Assembly: GCA_037501455.1 (NCBI GenBank)
Contig: CM074855.1
Span: 55,807,001 to 55,871,000, forward strand
Direction: 5' to 3'
DNA length: 64,000 bases
From: Lantana camara
Lineage: Eukaryota; Streptophyta; Magnoliopsida; Lamiales; Verbenaceae
Shown here: positions 22,356 to 33,048 of the stretch, piece by piece
Layout: every line of letters begins with the position of its first letter
Position numbering within the stretch: position 1 is the stretch's first letter
Program-made: the position numbers and the translations under genes
Notes under the pieces: generated by a model
Seen by the model: only the letters and a program-made list of their open reading frames with translations
Databases searched by the model: none
Told to the model about the DNA's origin: nothing

Positions 22356-25300
22356 ATGGCAACCAAAAACCCTCTTGTATCGATCCTCGAGTCAAACAAG
22401 TTGACTGGTCCCAACTATTCTGATTGGCTGAGGAATCTAAAAATCATTTTAGATTCTGAGAAGAGAACTTATGTTCTCTTCGAAGGGGAGCCTACTCCTG
22501 AAGGGGAGGCTCCCACTCGGGCCGAGCGGGACGCGATTCAGAAGTGGAAGGATGATAATCTCCAAGCCCGTTGCCTTATGTTGGCTAACATGTCTCCGGA
22601 CTTGCAAAGACAACATGAGGCCATGGAATTTGCTTGGGAGATTTACGACCACTTAGAGCAACTTTACCGCCCTCATGAACGTGTTACAAGGTATAACACT
22701 TCAAAGGAATTATTCCACTTGAGAATGAGGGAAGGTTCAAGTGTCCATGAATATGGACTCAAGTTTCTTGCCCTCACTGAGAAACTTGCCTCGATGGACA
22801 TGCCACTGAAAGATGAGCTTTCAGTGGATCTGTTGCTAGCTTCGCTCCCACCATCATTCAACCCATTTGTCCTTAACTTCAACATGAATCATGCTGGTGC
22901 TACTGTAGCTGAGCTGATTAGTCAGCTTGTGACTGCTGAAAGCACGATCAAGAAGGACAATAAGGTTTTGATGGTGAATGCTCCATCTTCCTCTTCTGGG
23001 CCTTCTAAAGGTAAGGGCAAGAAAGCCCAAAAGAAGAAGAAGAAACCCCTTAGGCCCACTGGTGGCATTTCGAAGGGGAAGGCCCAAAAGAAGAAGCGTG
23101 ATCAGAAAGAGGATGTTTGCTTCCATTGTGGCAAAACGGGACATTGGAGGAGAAACTGCCCAGAGTACAAGGCTACTCTAAAGAAAGGTATCTTTCTCGT
23201 TGAAGTAAATCTTTCTATTAATTCTAGTTCTTGGGTACTTGATACCGGTTGTGGAACTCATATCTGTAATGATGTACAGATGCTAAGTGATGTTCAACAA
23301 TTAAAAGAAAGAGAATGTGTCTTGAAGATCGGCGATGGCTCAAACGTTGAAGCTCGAGCTTTAGGCACAATTAGATTAGATTTAGGTAGTTTTGAGTTAG
23401 TATTAAACAAAGTCCTTTATGTACCGAACATTATTCGTAATATAATTTCAGTTCCAATATTAGATTGCGAAGGTTATGAAACTTATATTAAGAATGGTAA
23501 ATACTTTATCAAACGGAACAACTCTTCCGTTCATATCGGTACTCTAAGTAATGGACTTTACCTAACTCAAAATATCAATATTATGAATATACAACGAGAA
23601 ACAAAGCGTAAGAGAGATGACCAAGTTTCAGCTTCCTTATGGCACGCTAGATTAGGACATATTTCCAAGAACAGAATTAGCAAGATAAACACTTTAGGAT
23701 CATTCTCTGAAAATGATCTCAAAGAGTTGACTTCTTGCGAATCCTGTCTCAAAGGAAAAATGTCCAAAGTCCCTTTTAAAGGAACTGTGGAACGTGCCAC
23801 TAAGGTTCTGGATTTGATCCATACTGATGTTTGTGGACCGCTTAGTGTAAGCACAAGAAACAATCATCAGTATTTCATAACCTTCACTGACGACTTTAGT
23901 CGGTATGGTTATGTATACTTAATGAAGTATAAATCTGAAGCTTTTGAGAAATTCTTAGAATTTCAAAAGGAGGTTGAGAACCAAACTGGTCACAAGATCA
24001 AAGCACTTCGATCTGATCGAGGAGGCGAATATCTTAGTGAAGAATTCCTTAATCATCTCAAGGATAATGGGATTATCTCTCAGTGGACTCCTCCGGGAAC
24101 TCCTCAGCTTAATGGAGTTTCTGAGAGAAGGAATCGAACCCTACTTGATATGGTTCGTTCCATGATGAGTTTCACTGACTTACCGCCTTCTTTCTGGGGT
24201 TATGCCCTAGAAAGTGCAGCAAAGATTTTGAATCTTGTTCCCTCTAAGTCAGTCCCTAAAACGCCCTATGAAATGTGGCATGGTAAAATCCCTAGTTATT
24301 CTTACTTAAGAATTTGGGGTTGTCCTGCTTACGTGAAGAGGACAGTGGGAGATAAGTTAGAATCTCGTTCTAACTTATGCTACTTTGTAGGTTATCCTAA
24401 GGAATCCATAGGATACTACTTCTATGATCAATCTGAACAAAAGGTGTTTGTTTCCAGAAATGCCACTTTTCTTGAGGAACCGTTCCTTAAAGAAAAGAAA
24501 GGCAAGATCATAGAATTAGAAGAAGTACAAAGTGACCCCATACCACCCACTGAAGAAACGTCCCACTCTGATCAACTACAACCAATCACGAATTTCGATA
24601 CACATGTAAATCCTCCTCTAAGGCGTTCTGAACGTACTCCTAGACAGCCGGAGAGATGGTATGGATTCTTCCATGAAATCTCTCAAAAGGATAATGATCC
24701 TTTGACATATAAGGAGGCACTTTCAGATTCTGACTCTGAACAGTGGATAGAAGCCATGAAATCCGAAATGGATTCCATGAACTCCAACCAAGTTTGGACC
24801 TTGGTAGATTTGCCTGATGGGGTCAAACCCATAGGTTGCAAATGGATCTTTAAGAGAAAGCTTGGAGTTGATGGAAGCATTGCAGCCTACAAAGCAAGAC
24901 TGGTTGCAAAAGGATTCACTCAGAGACCCGGCGTGGACTTTGACGAAACCTTTTCACCAGTTGCAATGCAAAAGTCCATTCGAATCATGCTTGCCATTGC
25001 TGCATATTATGACTATGAGATATGGCAAATGGATGTGAAAACTGCCTTTCTCAATGGTGACATTGACAAAGACATTTATATGGAGCAACCCATAGGTTTC
25101 ACATTCAGTGGGAGTGAGCAAAAGGTTTGCAAACTCCAAAGATCAATCTATGGATTGAAACAGGCTTCTAGGAATTGGAACATTCGATTTGATGAATCGG
25201 TCAAAGCGTTTGGCTTCATCCAAATTTCGAATGAGTCATGTGTGTATAGAAAGGAATTGGAGACCTCAGTGCAATTCTTAGTACTTTATGTTGATGACAT

Positions 25301-26276
25301 CCTTCTTATTGGGAATTCGAAGGATGACATGAAAGTGACTAAGTTATGGTTATCGAACCAATTCGAGATGAAAGATCTTGGTGATGCGTCCTATATCCTT
25401 GGAATTAAAATCTATAGAGATAGATCTAGAAGGTTAATAGGACTATCACAGTCGATGTACATTGACAAAGTATTGAAGAGATTCAATATGGAGTCAGCAA
25501 AGGTTAAGAACCTTCCTATGAGTGTAGGAACATGTCTTTCAAAGAAAATGTGTCCTAAGACTAACCTTGAGAAGGAAAGAATGACTCATACACCTTATGC
25601 ATCAGCAATAGGTAGCATAATGTATGCAATGTTATGTACTCGACCGGATGTGGCTCATGCACTTAGTATAACAAGTCGTTTCCAATCTGACCCTGGAGAT
25701 GGTCACTGGGCTGCCGTGAAGAATATTCTTAAGTACTTGAAAAGTACTAAAGATTTATTCTTAGTTTACGGAGGTCAGAAAGATCTTACTGTCGAAGGAT
25801 ACTGCGATGCAAGCTTTGCATCTGACTTAGATGATTTTAAGTCAATGTCAGGATACATTTTCTGCCTAAACGGCGGAGCAGTGAGTTGGAAGAGTTCCAA
25901 GCAAACAACCACTGCAGATTCGACCACTGAGGCCGAATACTTAGCTGCAAATGATGCAGCTAAGGAAGGTGTTTGGATTAGAAACTTCATTCAAGAGTTG
26001 AATGTTGTTCCTAGCATGAAAGACCCCATTACTGTGTTTTGTGACAACACTGGGGCGGTTGCTCAAGCAAGAGAACCAAGATCTCACCAACGGACCAAGC
26101 ACATTATGAGGAAGTATCACCTAATCCGTGATATTATCAAAAGAGGAGATGTGCAAATTGAGAGGGTCACATCAGCAGAGAACGTGGCAGATCCACTTAC
26201 TAAACCCCTTAGTCGAGAAGCTTTCCAAGGTCATCTTCAGAAGATGGGACTTAGAGTAGCTTTAGAATGGCTTTGA
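22356..26276 (+). CDS. Ty1/copia Gag-Pol polyprotein, intact
   Basis: One frame of 1306 codons encodes the whole polyprotein of the retrotransposon. In order: a UBN2-type capsid region (to about residue 200), a lysine-rich linker, a zinc knuckle CFHCGKTGHWRRNC (255-268), an aspartic protease with DTG at 296-298, the integrase zinc region (about 428-480), the integrase core with D491, D554 and E590 (exact D-D35-E spacing), reverse transcriptase with YVDD at 978-981, and RNase H with D1151, E1192 or E1194, and D1230. Integrase before reverse transcriptase defines the Ty1/copia order. All catalytic residues checked are present, and there is no stop or frameshift. The ATG at 22356 opens the conserved N-terminus. 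The stop is followed by the polypurine tract. Confidence 0.97.
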   Translation: MATKNPLVSILESNKLTGPNYSDWLRNLKIILDSEKRTYVLFEGEPTPEGEAPTRAERDAIQKWKDDNLQARCLMLANMSPDLQRQHEAMEFAWEIYDHLEQLYRPHERVTRYNTSKELFHLRMREGSSVHEYGLKFLALTEKLASMDMPLKDELSVDLLLASLPPSFNPFVLNFNMNHAGATVAELISQLVTAESTIKKDNKVLMVNAPSSSSGPSKGKGKKAQKKKKKPLRPTGGISKGKAQKKKRDQKEDVCFHCGKTGHWRRNCPEYKATLKKGIFLVEVNLSINSSSWVLDTGCGTHICNDVQMLSDVQQLKERECVLKIGDGSNVEARALGTIRLDLGSFELVLNKVLYVPNIIRNIISVPILDCEGYETYIKNGKYFIKRNNSSVHIGTLSNGLYLTQNINIMNIQRETKRKRDDQVSASLWHARLGHISKNRISKINTLGSFSENDLKELTSCESCLKGKMSKVPFKGTVERATKVLDLIHTDVCGPLSVSTRNNHQYFITFTDDFSRYGYVYLMKYKSEAFEKFLEFQKEVENQTGHKIKALRSDRGGEYLSEEFLNHLKDNGIISQWTPPGTPQLNGVSERRNRTLLDMVRSMMSFTDLPPSFWGYALESAAKILNLVPSKSVPKTPYEMWHGKIPSYSYLRIWGCPAYVKRTVGDKLESRSNLCYFVGYPKESIGYYFYDQSEQKVFVSRNATFLEEPFLKEKKGKIIELEEVQSDPIPPTEETSHSDQLQPITNFDTHVNPPLRRSERTPRQPERWYGFFHEISQKDNDPLTYKEALSDSDSEQWIEAMKSEMDSMNSNQVWTLVDLPDGVKPIGCKWIFKRKLGVDGSIAAYKARLVAKGFTQRPGVDFDETFSPVAMQKSIRIMLAIAAYYDYEIWQMDVKTAFLNGDIDKDIYMEQPIGFTFSGSEQKVCKLQRSIYGLKQASRNWNIRFDESVKAFGFIQISNESCVYRKELETSVQFLVLYVDDILLIGNSKDDMKVTKLWLSNQFEMKDLGDASYILGIKIYRDRSRRLIGLSQSMYIDKVLKRFNMESAKVKNLPMSVGTCLSKKMCPKTNLEKERMTHTPYASAIGSIMYAMLCTRPDVAHALSITSRFQSDPGDGHWAAVKNILKYLKSTKDLFLVYGGQKDLTVEGYCDASFASDLDDFKSMSGYIFCLNGGAVSWKSSKQTTTADSTTEAEYLAANDAAKEGVWIRNFIQELNVVPSMKDPITVFCDNTGAVAQAREPRSHQRTKHIMRKYHLIRDIIKRGDVQIERVTSAENVADPLTKPLSREAFQGHLQKMGLRVALEWL

Positions 26277-26280
26277 CGGG

Positions 26281-26292
26281 CAAGTGGGAGAT
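26281..26292 (+). promoter_or_regulatory. Polypurine tract of copia E
   Basis: CAAGTGGGAGAT lies between the stop codon and the 3' LTR and fits the plus-strand DNA primer site. Confidence 0.85.
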
Positions 26293-28240
26293 TGTTAGGA
26301 ATAGTGCCCTAGAAAGCCGATTGTATATCCGCTTTGTGCTTTTCCTTATTGTAATCACAGACAATCTTTGAATGAAATAACGAATTGAGGCAACACTTCT
26401 TTATATGCTCTTGTTTGGTATGCGTTTACTTTAGCTGTGCATGTATGAGAACTCCCCTAATCCTGATGACTTTAGGACTCTACCATTTAGGTGAAATGGT
26501 TCATGAAACGAGCCCTATATCACATAAGTCATGATTAGTAAAATACTCCAAGCCGATGAGTCCTACAGACAGTGGGAGTGTCAACCTGACTCCTCTAAGG
26601 CTTGCTTGTGGGATCACGCCCCTAAGAAGGACCACCTTGTTTCATGGAGGTGCAAAGTGTATAGTTGATACGTGCGTGATACATGAGGGTGCTTACTTTA
26701 ATAAGTAAGTTCACTGAGGTGCCCCGTGTGAGAACATTCCTAAATGGGAAAGGAAGTTTCTATTTCAGGAAATGGAAACTTCCAGATTAGGAAATATCTC
26801 ACGAGTCATTGATGTGATTAATTGATCCTTAGACTTGAGGTTCCTTGTCACTTTATGAGTTAACTCTGTAGTCTTAGGTATAAGCTTTAAAGGGTGTCGC
26901 CTTAGACAACTGATTCAAGGCTTATGCTGGGGCTGCACAAGTGATTCATGAAAGTGAATGAGAATCAAGAAAGGACCTACACTTGCATTTGCAAGGTGAT
27001 CTCTTATTGTGTAAGTCATTCATATGCCATATGGAGTCCTTGGCCAAGGCAGTAGATCAAGACATCAAGAAAAGGGTTTCTTGGATTGAGATCAAATGGA
27101 TATGAAATGCACTTAGCTTTAAGACCGGATTATTAGGGTTCTGATTATTCCCTTGCCCTAGATCTTGGTTGAGAGATAGTAAGTAGGAGGGTTGTATCTC
27201 ACATGATTCAATGACTTAAAGGTTCTGTCGAATCCGAACATTCCAATTCAGCTAGGGGTTAAACACCTGTTGCTAGACTATGGTCGTTTAATCTGTGGAC
27301 TGATTAATTAATTAGTGAATTAATTAATTGGGGTCACTGCTAATTGAATTGAGAACCTAGAGGGTCACACACAACAACTTGGTTGCATGAGTTGAGGCTT
27401 GAAAATGATTAAACGAGTTAATCGGACCAAGAGGGTTCCACACGTGTGAATTCACACGTGTGGATCACGTGAGTGACACGTGTCACTGTGACACGTGTCA
27501 CACACGTGTATATATATATATATTATATATATATTAAATAATTAATTAGTTAATTATTTAATAGACTTTGGTTTAATTTTGAATTAAAAAGAAAGTCTAA
27601 TTTTGGAGAAAATAATCTAGTTAATTAATTATGAATTAATTAATTAGATAAAATAAGTTATTTATTTTATAATAAATAAAGTATAAAATTATCCAAAAAT
27701 AGTTTGGATATTTTTTAAGCTCTCTTCAAAGTTGACTAGAATTAGAATTCAAAGTCAAGGTTGAAAATACTTGATCCTCAAGTAATAGGAGAGAGGGACC
27801 AAAATCCTAGCCCATAAAGGACTAGGAATTTCGGCACTCCCTTGCCTATATATAGGGGAGCTCGAGCTCCCCTTTAGAGCTAATAGACAATTCTTGGTTC
27901 ATGTGTTGAACACCTTCCTTTCTCCAAGATTAAATTAAACCCTAGGTTAAGCCCAAACACTAACTAGAGAACTAGCATCCTTACTAGTTAGATTGTGATC
28001 AAGTTGGTGGACTTTCTCTAGAGACTTCAAGTTAGAAGTTTGAAGATTCGAGCTTTACCAAGGAGAGGGGATCAAGCCGCGTGAAGAGCGTTCTTGGGTG
28101 GCTTGAAACGCTTCAAGAAAGAATAAAAGAAAAGTAAGTTTTCTATCTTTACGAATTTGGTTACACGATTGCGAGTCCTAGATCCTTTTGTTGGGAAAAA
28201 TTTTTAAATTCCGCTGCTTTCTGATTCGTGTTTTCCAACA
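26293..28240 (+). repeat. 3' LTR of copia E
   Basis: It begins TGTTAGG and ends CCAACA, 1948 bp like its partner. It repeats the G-box cluster (27438-27509) and TATA box (near 27847). The target duplication CCCGT follows, and then LTR B1 resumes. A promoter here could read rightward into the B sequences. Confidence 0.97.
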
Positions 28241-28245
28241 CCCGT

Positions 28246-29312
28246 GTCACTGTGCGTAACAGAAAAACAGGGCAAGAAAACAGGGGAGGTCGTGGGAGAT
28301 GGTTCCCAAACCAATCAATCACCAAACTACATCAAATAAACACTTGAAAACCAACATATAGCATGTATATGATCATGTATATCCATTAATCATCATATAA
28401 TCCAAGGAAAAATGCATCAAATCATCAAGAATTCATCATCAAAATCCCATATAAACTCATGTTTTCCAACTTTCCTCTAATTCAAGAATTCATGCAAGTT
28501 ATGAGATATAATGATCCTAAACATGCTTCTAAGCACTTATAACCAAGGAATCATATCATATTTACCAAACCCTACTCAAATATATCTCAAGGGATTCAAT
28601 CAAATTCTCCATATACCTCAAGATGGAAGAAGAAATGGATGAAATGATGAGATGATGAAGATGATGCTTCTAACTTGTATAATTCCTCCTTGAATTTGGC
28701 TTGAATTTGATGAAACCTTTCTTCCTTCCCTTGATGGTGTTTGAATCGGTTTTTAGTGTGTGAATGTGTGAAGTCTTGATAAGAATGGATGAGTGGAATG
28801 TGTGTATATCTTGCATATATGGTATATTGTATATAATGTATGTAATGTAAAATAATTATAGAGATATAGATTATATATGTATAAAGTTAGATATTATGCA
28901 TAATATATATATAAAAAGATCCTTAGTGCTCTATTAATGTATATACATATACAATGCATGTGTGAGTGTAGGTCTTCCAAGAATTAGATGAATCACCACA
29001 ATTTGCATGTTAGTCCCTTTTGTATTTAAATGAATGCACACAAGTATCATTTCTAACAAATAAACATTTAACTCCCAAATCATGAAATGCAATTTAGTCC
29101 ATGAATTTAGGAAATGATCAAATAAGAACATATAAGAACATTTAATCATGTTGGCAATTAGTTCACGTAAATTCCACGTTAATGATAGTTCATATAAATG
29201 CTTGAAGGTATAATATATATAATGTTATGAAAATTATAATAATTTCACAAAACACTTAGTAATATAATTTACATAATATCACGTAATGCATAATTGAAAA
29301 CGGGGCGTTACA
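28246..29312 (-). repeat. LTR B1, second part (right of copia E)
   Basis: This is the element-sense 5' portion of the LTR. It starts on the minus strand with TGTAACGCCCCG at 29312 and runs to the copia insertion. It matches 33710-34775 of LTR B2 closely. A donor-like CTTGAG|GTATATGG lies on the minus strand near 28615. The sequence is AT-rich with no coding potential. Confidence 0.9.
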
Positions 29313-29348
29313 ATTCTCCCCCCTTAAAAGGACCTGGTCCCCAGGTCC
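29313..29348 (-). promoter_or_regulatory. Polypurine tract of B with adjacent hairpin
   Basis: The minus strand reads CCTTTTAAGGGGGGAGAAT directly before the LTR, the plus-strand primer site. Immediately upstream in element sense, GGACCTGG pairs with CCAGGTCC around GGA (29330-29348). The copy at 34776-34812 is the same apart from one extra C in the tract. Confidence 0.75.
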
Positions 29349-29379
29349 ACTGTCGAGTTTTAAAATGATGCATAGGCAA

Positions 29380-29515
29380 TAAGAGAACCCCGTCTCTTAG
29401 GCAAGTCATGAGAGAGCCCCGTCTCTCAAACAAGCAGAGAAAGAGCCCCGTCTCTCTAACACGCAACGAGAGAACCCCGTCTCTCAAACAAGTAATGAGA
29501 GAACCCCGTCTCTCA
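29380..29515 (-). repeat. Stem-loop array in the 3' region of B
   Basis: Five hairpins follow one another. TAAGAGA pairs with TCTCTTA in the first (29380-29399), and TGAGAGA pairs with TCTCTCA in the second and last (29496-29515). The loop in element sense is CGGGGT or CGGGGC. The array lies about 35 bases inside the polypurine-tract hairpin and about 180 bases from the end of gag, so it makes up most of the 3' untranslated region. Confidence 0.8.
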
Positions 29516-29692
29516 CACACACGCCAAAACAACGATTCAAAAAGCAAATTGTAGAAACATTCACGTATATGTCACATAAAGCAGGTGGCATCACATTAAT
29601 CACATAACTAACGCTTTTATACAACCAAAATTGCAACTAACAAGAATTAAATACAATAACAATAGAATTCATGATGCACGTGATATGTATGG

Positions 29693-30855
29693 TTAGGGGT
29701 ACCGTTCACCGTTGATTATGCCATAAATATAGTTGATACCTTCGGCTACCACATTCGGATGAGCATTCATATTGTGCACCTCTCTCTCCAGAGCATATGC
29801 ACGAGCCTGAACGAGTGGCCTCTGTCCCCCGGCAGACAACTCTCGTCGCTTCGGACACGTGTCTACTAGGTGCTCATTGCTTCCACATCGCAGACATAGA
29901 TTCAAACATTTCCTACAAGCCTCGTAAGTATGTGTATCACGTCCGCAATAGGTGCAAAGACGTTTTCCCGAAGATGATATTGAAGTTGGTACAATTGGAG
30001 CTTTCGAGGCCGATCCTATTGATTGAGCCTTTTTCTGAGATCCTTCCTGAGGTGGCGAGGATTGATAAGAAATAGGCCTCTTTCCATTATTAGAATTTTG
30101 TCCAGAGTGAGGTACAGGCCTTCTCGCATTCACCGAATCTTCAACTTTCAAAGCTTTCGTGGTAGCCTTGACCCAAGTACTCGTGTTAACCGCTTCCAAA
30201 GCTCTTTGTATGTCCGGTCGGAGTCCTTATACGAACTGCATAGCTTTCTGAAAATCATCACTTGCTATATTGGGTGCATAGCGAGACAACCTTTCATACT
30301 CGGCTATGTACTCAGAAACGGACATTTCTCCTTGCTTTAGCTTAGAAAATTCCTTCAACCTCCGAGTCATAGAAGATGGAGGGATAAACTTGTTCTTGAA
30401 CTCTCTCTCGAAAATCTCCCATGTAACCTGCTCCTCAGCGGCATCAAGGACAATTTTGGTACTCTCCCACCATGAATACGCTTCTCCCTGAATGAGGGTA
30501 AGAGTGCACCGAGCCTTTTCCCGAGACTCACATGGAATAAGTTCCCATATACGTTCAACTTCTTTAAGCCATTGCTCGTCTTGAATATCATTTCCCTTTA
30601 GGAATCTCGGCGGATGTTGATTCTGAAATTCCCTTAAAATAGCGGAGATAGGTGCCTGTTGTTGGGGTGGAGGTGCTGGCGGCGCTGGAGGCATATAATC
30701 CCGTAACCTCTGATCTATGAGTTGCATACCATGGAATTTAAGAAATCCTGGGGTTGAGCCAGAGGGGGTGGATGTGGAGGAACCCTAGGGGATCGATCAC
30801 GGCGATGTCTCCTATGACCTGGAGAATGTTCACAGCGAGGACGACCTCGAGGCAT
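29693..30855 (-). pseudogene. gag pseudogene of B, without pol
   Basis: On the minus strand this encodes a Ty3/gypsy Gag: an arginine-rich start (ATG at 30855), a capsid domain with YSWWES and an ARTV-like SEYIAEYERLSRYAP segment, and two intact zinc knuckles, CTYCGRDTHTYEAC and CLRCGSNEHLVDTC. The frame ends at a stop just where D's protease would begin, so there is no protease or pol. Two lesions are seen: the start is out of frame with the rest (next in-frame ATG at 30727, 128 bases on), and a TAA lies at 30229-30227 between capsid and knuckles. The frame offset is shared with the copy at 15748-16147 and so predates the duplication. A protein could still start at 30727. Confidence 0.85.
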
Positions 30856-31106
30856 CCTGAAATCAAGACATTAGATATATGTTGGATTAGTGGATGCAAA
30901 TAATTACAATTAAGGTCATAAGATGCAAATAAAACACATAACACAATTAATTCAAATAAGTGCAAGTACTTCAAGTAGGTTCAATTAAGTTCAAGTGATT
31001 TCAAAATGTTCAAATAAGATGCAAGACGCTCAAGTTATCAACTAATCCTATGTCGTACAACTTAGACTCACAAGACATAACACTAGAACCGCGGTTTTGC
31101 AACCAG

Positions 31107-31118
31107 GCTCTGATACCA
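31107..31118 (-). promoter_or_regulatory. Primer binding site of B, middle unit
   Basis: The minus strand reads TGGTATCAGAGC seven bases inside the LTR end at 31126. It is identical to the site at 16401-16412. Confidence 0.9.
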
Positions 31119-31475
31119 CTTAAGATGTAGCACCCTTCAAGTATGGATGCCACACCCACGCACTATAGCTTAGGCCACATACGAAATGGGTAATCCATAC
31201 ATGAACCAAACTATAGCGAACGGATGACAAAGAAAAAGAACCAAGCTAGCTAGGCGGGACTAACCTTAACCGGAAAACCACAATGCAATAAAACGAGCGG
31301 AAGCATAATAATTTTCAAGTATCCCAGTCATACTATCTTCTAACTCCCTATATCAAAACATTATCATCTTCCAAAATACATAACATGTCCAAAAGTAATA
31401 GATACAATACATGAACGTGTAGTGCTAGACTCGACTGAAAACAGAACAGGACTCTGACTCTCGCCTAGCACGAAC

Positions 31476-31520
31476 CTGCAAAACACTGAAAGGTTGAGGT
31501 GTCAGTCCAACACGGACTGA
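31476..31520 (-). promoter_or_regulatory. Conserved hairpin and acceptor-like site in LTR B2
   Basis: On the minus strand TCAGTCC pairs with GGACTGA around GTGTT (31520-31502). It is followed by GTGTTTTGCAG|G ending at 31476 and then GTGCTAGGCG. The same arrangement is at 16814-16770 in LTR B1. Confidence 0.5.
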
Positions 31521-32136
31521 GCGAGGGGTATAAATAAATATTAGCGCAATTAACATGCAAGTTCTAATCTCGGGTAAGGTTTTTAATAAAGGACGCAACA
31601 TAAGTTCAATACTAGAATAGATCTCGCCCGAGATTACAACTAATCCATTCAATCAATGTAAACGTTATCAATTCAATTCAATTCAATCAGTGGCCCGGCG
31701 AGTGAGGGCAATCTCCAACCTTACTCCAATTAGTGAACAATACCATCTTTAGGTTTTATTTCAATAATTATCATACAATCATTAGTGCACACTTGGCATT
31801 TTCACGAACTCCTTCTTCCTCCGGTGATGGTGGGATTGCAAGGCCCAACCATCCATGAACGGTGTACGTCGGGAACATGACTCCCACGCACGGGATTTCT
31901 TCCTCCACCAAACCTCCTGGTGCATTCAGAGGTGATCCCAAATTTGGTGAGGATAGTGCAAGAGTTACCCATCAGCCCTTGCTTCCCCGGTTGGCTCAAT
32001 ACACTACCCTCGGGCCCATGTGAACACGACATGCTTACTCGCCAAAACACGATCAATCACGATAACACGATTATTCATTAGATCACGAAATCATTTACAA
32101 TCGATAGAGATTTTCAGAAAGATATATATATATATA

Positions 32137-32347
32137 GGGATAATTACAATTTTAGTCATCCAACTATACGACTTATTCCCTTTTGGTCCCCCACTTTCCA
32201 ATTTGACAATTATGGTCACTGAACTACCACTTTTTTTACACATTTGGTCCCGCCATCAATTTTTCCGTTAAATCTAACGGAAATTACTGTTTCAGGCGAA
32301 TTTTGGCGCCGTTTTCTGCGTTTTCCCTCATTTCTTCCCCTTGTTGT
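32137..32347. repeat. Left terminal inverted repeat of the Mutator-like element
   Basis: It is nearly perfectly complementary to 32795-33004 over about 210 bases. A transcript through the element could fold into a long hairpin and feed small-RNA production. Confidence 0.9.
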
Positions 32348-32353
32348 TTATCC

Positions 32354-32676
32354 TGATTTGTAATCACATATGAAAGCTTCAAAAATGGACAGAACTCGAA
32401 AAATAGCTTCTGTGCCAGCATCTCATCATGAATTGAGGCTATTTTGGTTGAGTTCAGGGCTTTGTGCAATCCGGGTCATCCTTTAAGCATGCGATCTGCT
32501 AGTGCTTCTGTGAAATAAGTTGCGATTCTCTGCATTGTGTCGCCATTGGGAGAGGCAAGGTGTGAAATGTACTCAAATCAACGATGTTAGCATTTTCTAT
32601 GCTTCCGGAAGCAACATGGTTGGCACATGCGACGAGGAGGTGGATTAAACAGAGTCCTCTCTCTTCAGATCTCATT
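32354..32676 (-). pseudogene. Captured fragment of an SCL3-like GRAS gene
   Basis: The minus strand encodes pieces of the N-terminal half of a GRAS domain. MRSEERGLCLIHLL and ACANHVASGSIENANI (32676 to about 32585) come in one frame. ISHLASPNGDTMQRIATYF and FTEALADRM, then KALNSTKIAS and FFEFCPFLKLSYVITNQ, follow in another frame to 32354. These match the leucine-rich repeat I region of SCARECROW-LIKE 3 type proteins up to just before the VHIID motif, as I know the family. A frameshift lies near 32575-32590 and a TGA at 32479-32477. It cannot make a full GRAS protein, but could yield antisense or hairpin RNA against its parent gene. Confidence 0.85.
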
Positions 32677-32794
32677 TAACGGAAAATTAAATGCATGATA
32701 TACAAAAAAACTCGCTCAATGGGGAAATTTTACCTTTGTGTACTCCATGCAATGGATCCGCTTGACATACTCACCTTGGCGAACTTCACAGTCG

Positions 32795-33002
32795 CAACAA
32801 GGAGAAGAAATGAGGGTAAATGCAAAAAACGGCGCCAAAATTCCCCTGAAACAGTAATTTCCGTTACATTTAACGGAAAAATTGACGGCGGGACCAAATG
32901 TGTAAAAAAAGTGGTAGTTCAGTGACCATAATTGTCAAATTGGAAAATGGGGGACCAAAAGGGAATAAGTCGTATAGTTGGATGACCAAAATTGTAATTA
33001 TC

Positions 33003-33004
<2 letters not shown>
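32795..33004. repeat. Right terminal inverted repeat of the Mutator-like element
   Basis: This is the partner of 32137-32347; it ends AAAATTGTAATTATCCC. A (TA)n tract follows at once. Confidence 0.9.

Positions 33005-33048
<44 letters not shown>

Larger units (their letters stand above)
18124..28240 (+). mobile_element. Complete young Ty1/copia element E
   Basis: The 10117-bp element has two 1948-bp LTRs, a tRNA-iMet primer site, a 2.3 kb leader, one intact gag-pol frame and a polypurine tract, bounded by CCCGT duplications. The LTRs are the same length, and comparing them I noticed a single difference, at the next-to-last base (A at 20070 against C at 28239). With an unbroken 1306-codon frame, this points to a very recent insertion that may still be able to move. 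The long leader and LTRs make it large for a copia element. I do not assign a named lineage. Confidence 0.97.
32137..33004 (-). mobile_element. Mutator-like element with captured gene fragment (Pack-MULE)
   Basis: The 868-bp insertion is absent from LTR B1, which shows the empty site. It has terminal inverted repeats of about 210 bp (32137-32347 and 32795-33004) that begin GGGATAATTACAATTTT and differ at only about ten positions. No transposase is present. The ~450-bp interior holds a piece of a GRAS-family gene on the minus strand. Long inverted repeats around a captured gene piece define a Pack-MULE. The expected 9-bp target duplication cannot be read because both flanks are alternating TA. 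Confidence 0.85.

Noticed and set aside
32695..32925. Plus-strand 76-codon frame in the Mutator-like element
   Set aside because: It lies largely in the terminal inverted repeat and is antisense to the captured gene end; no domain.
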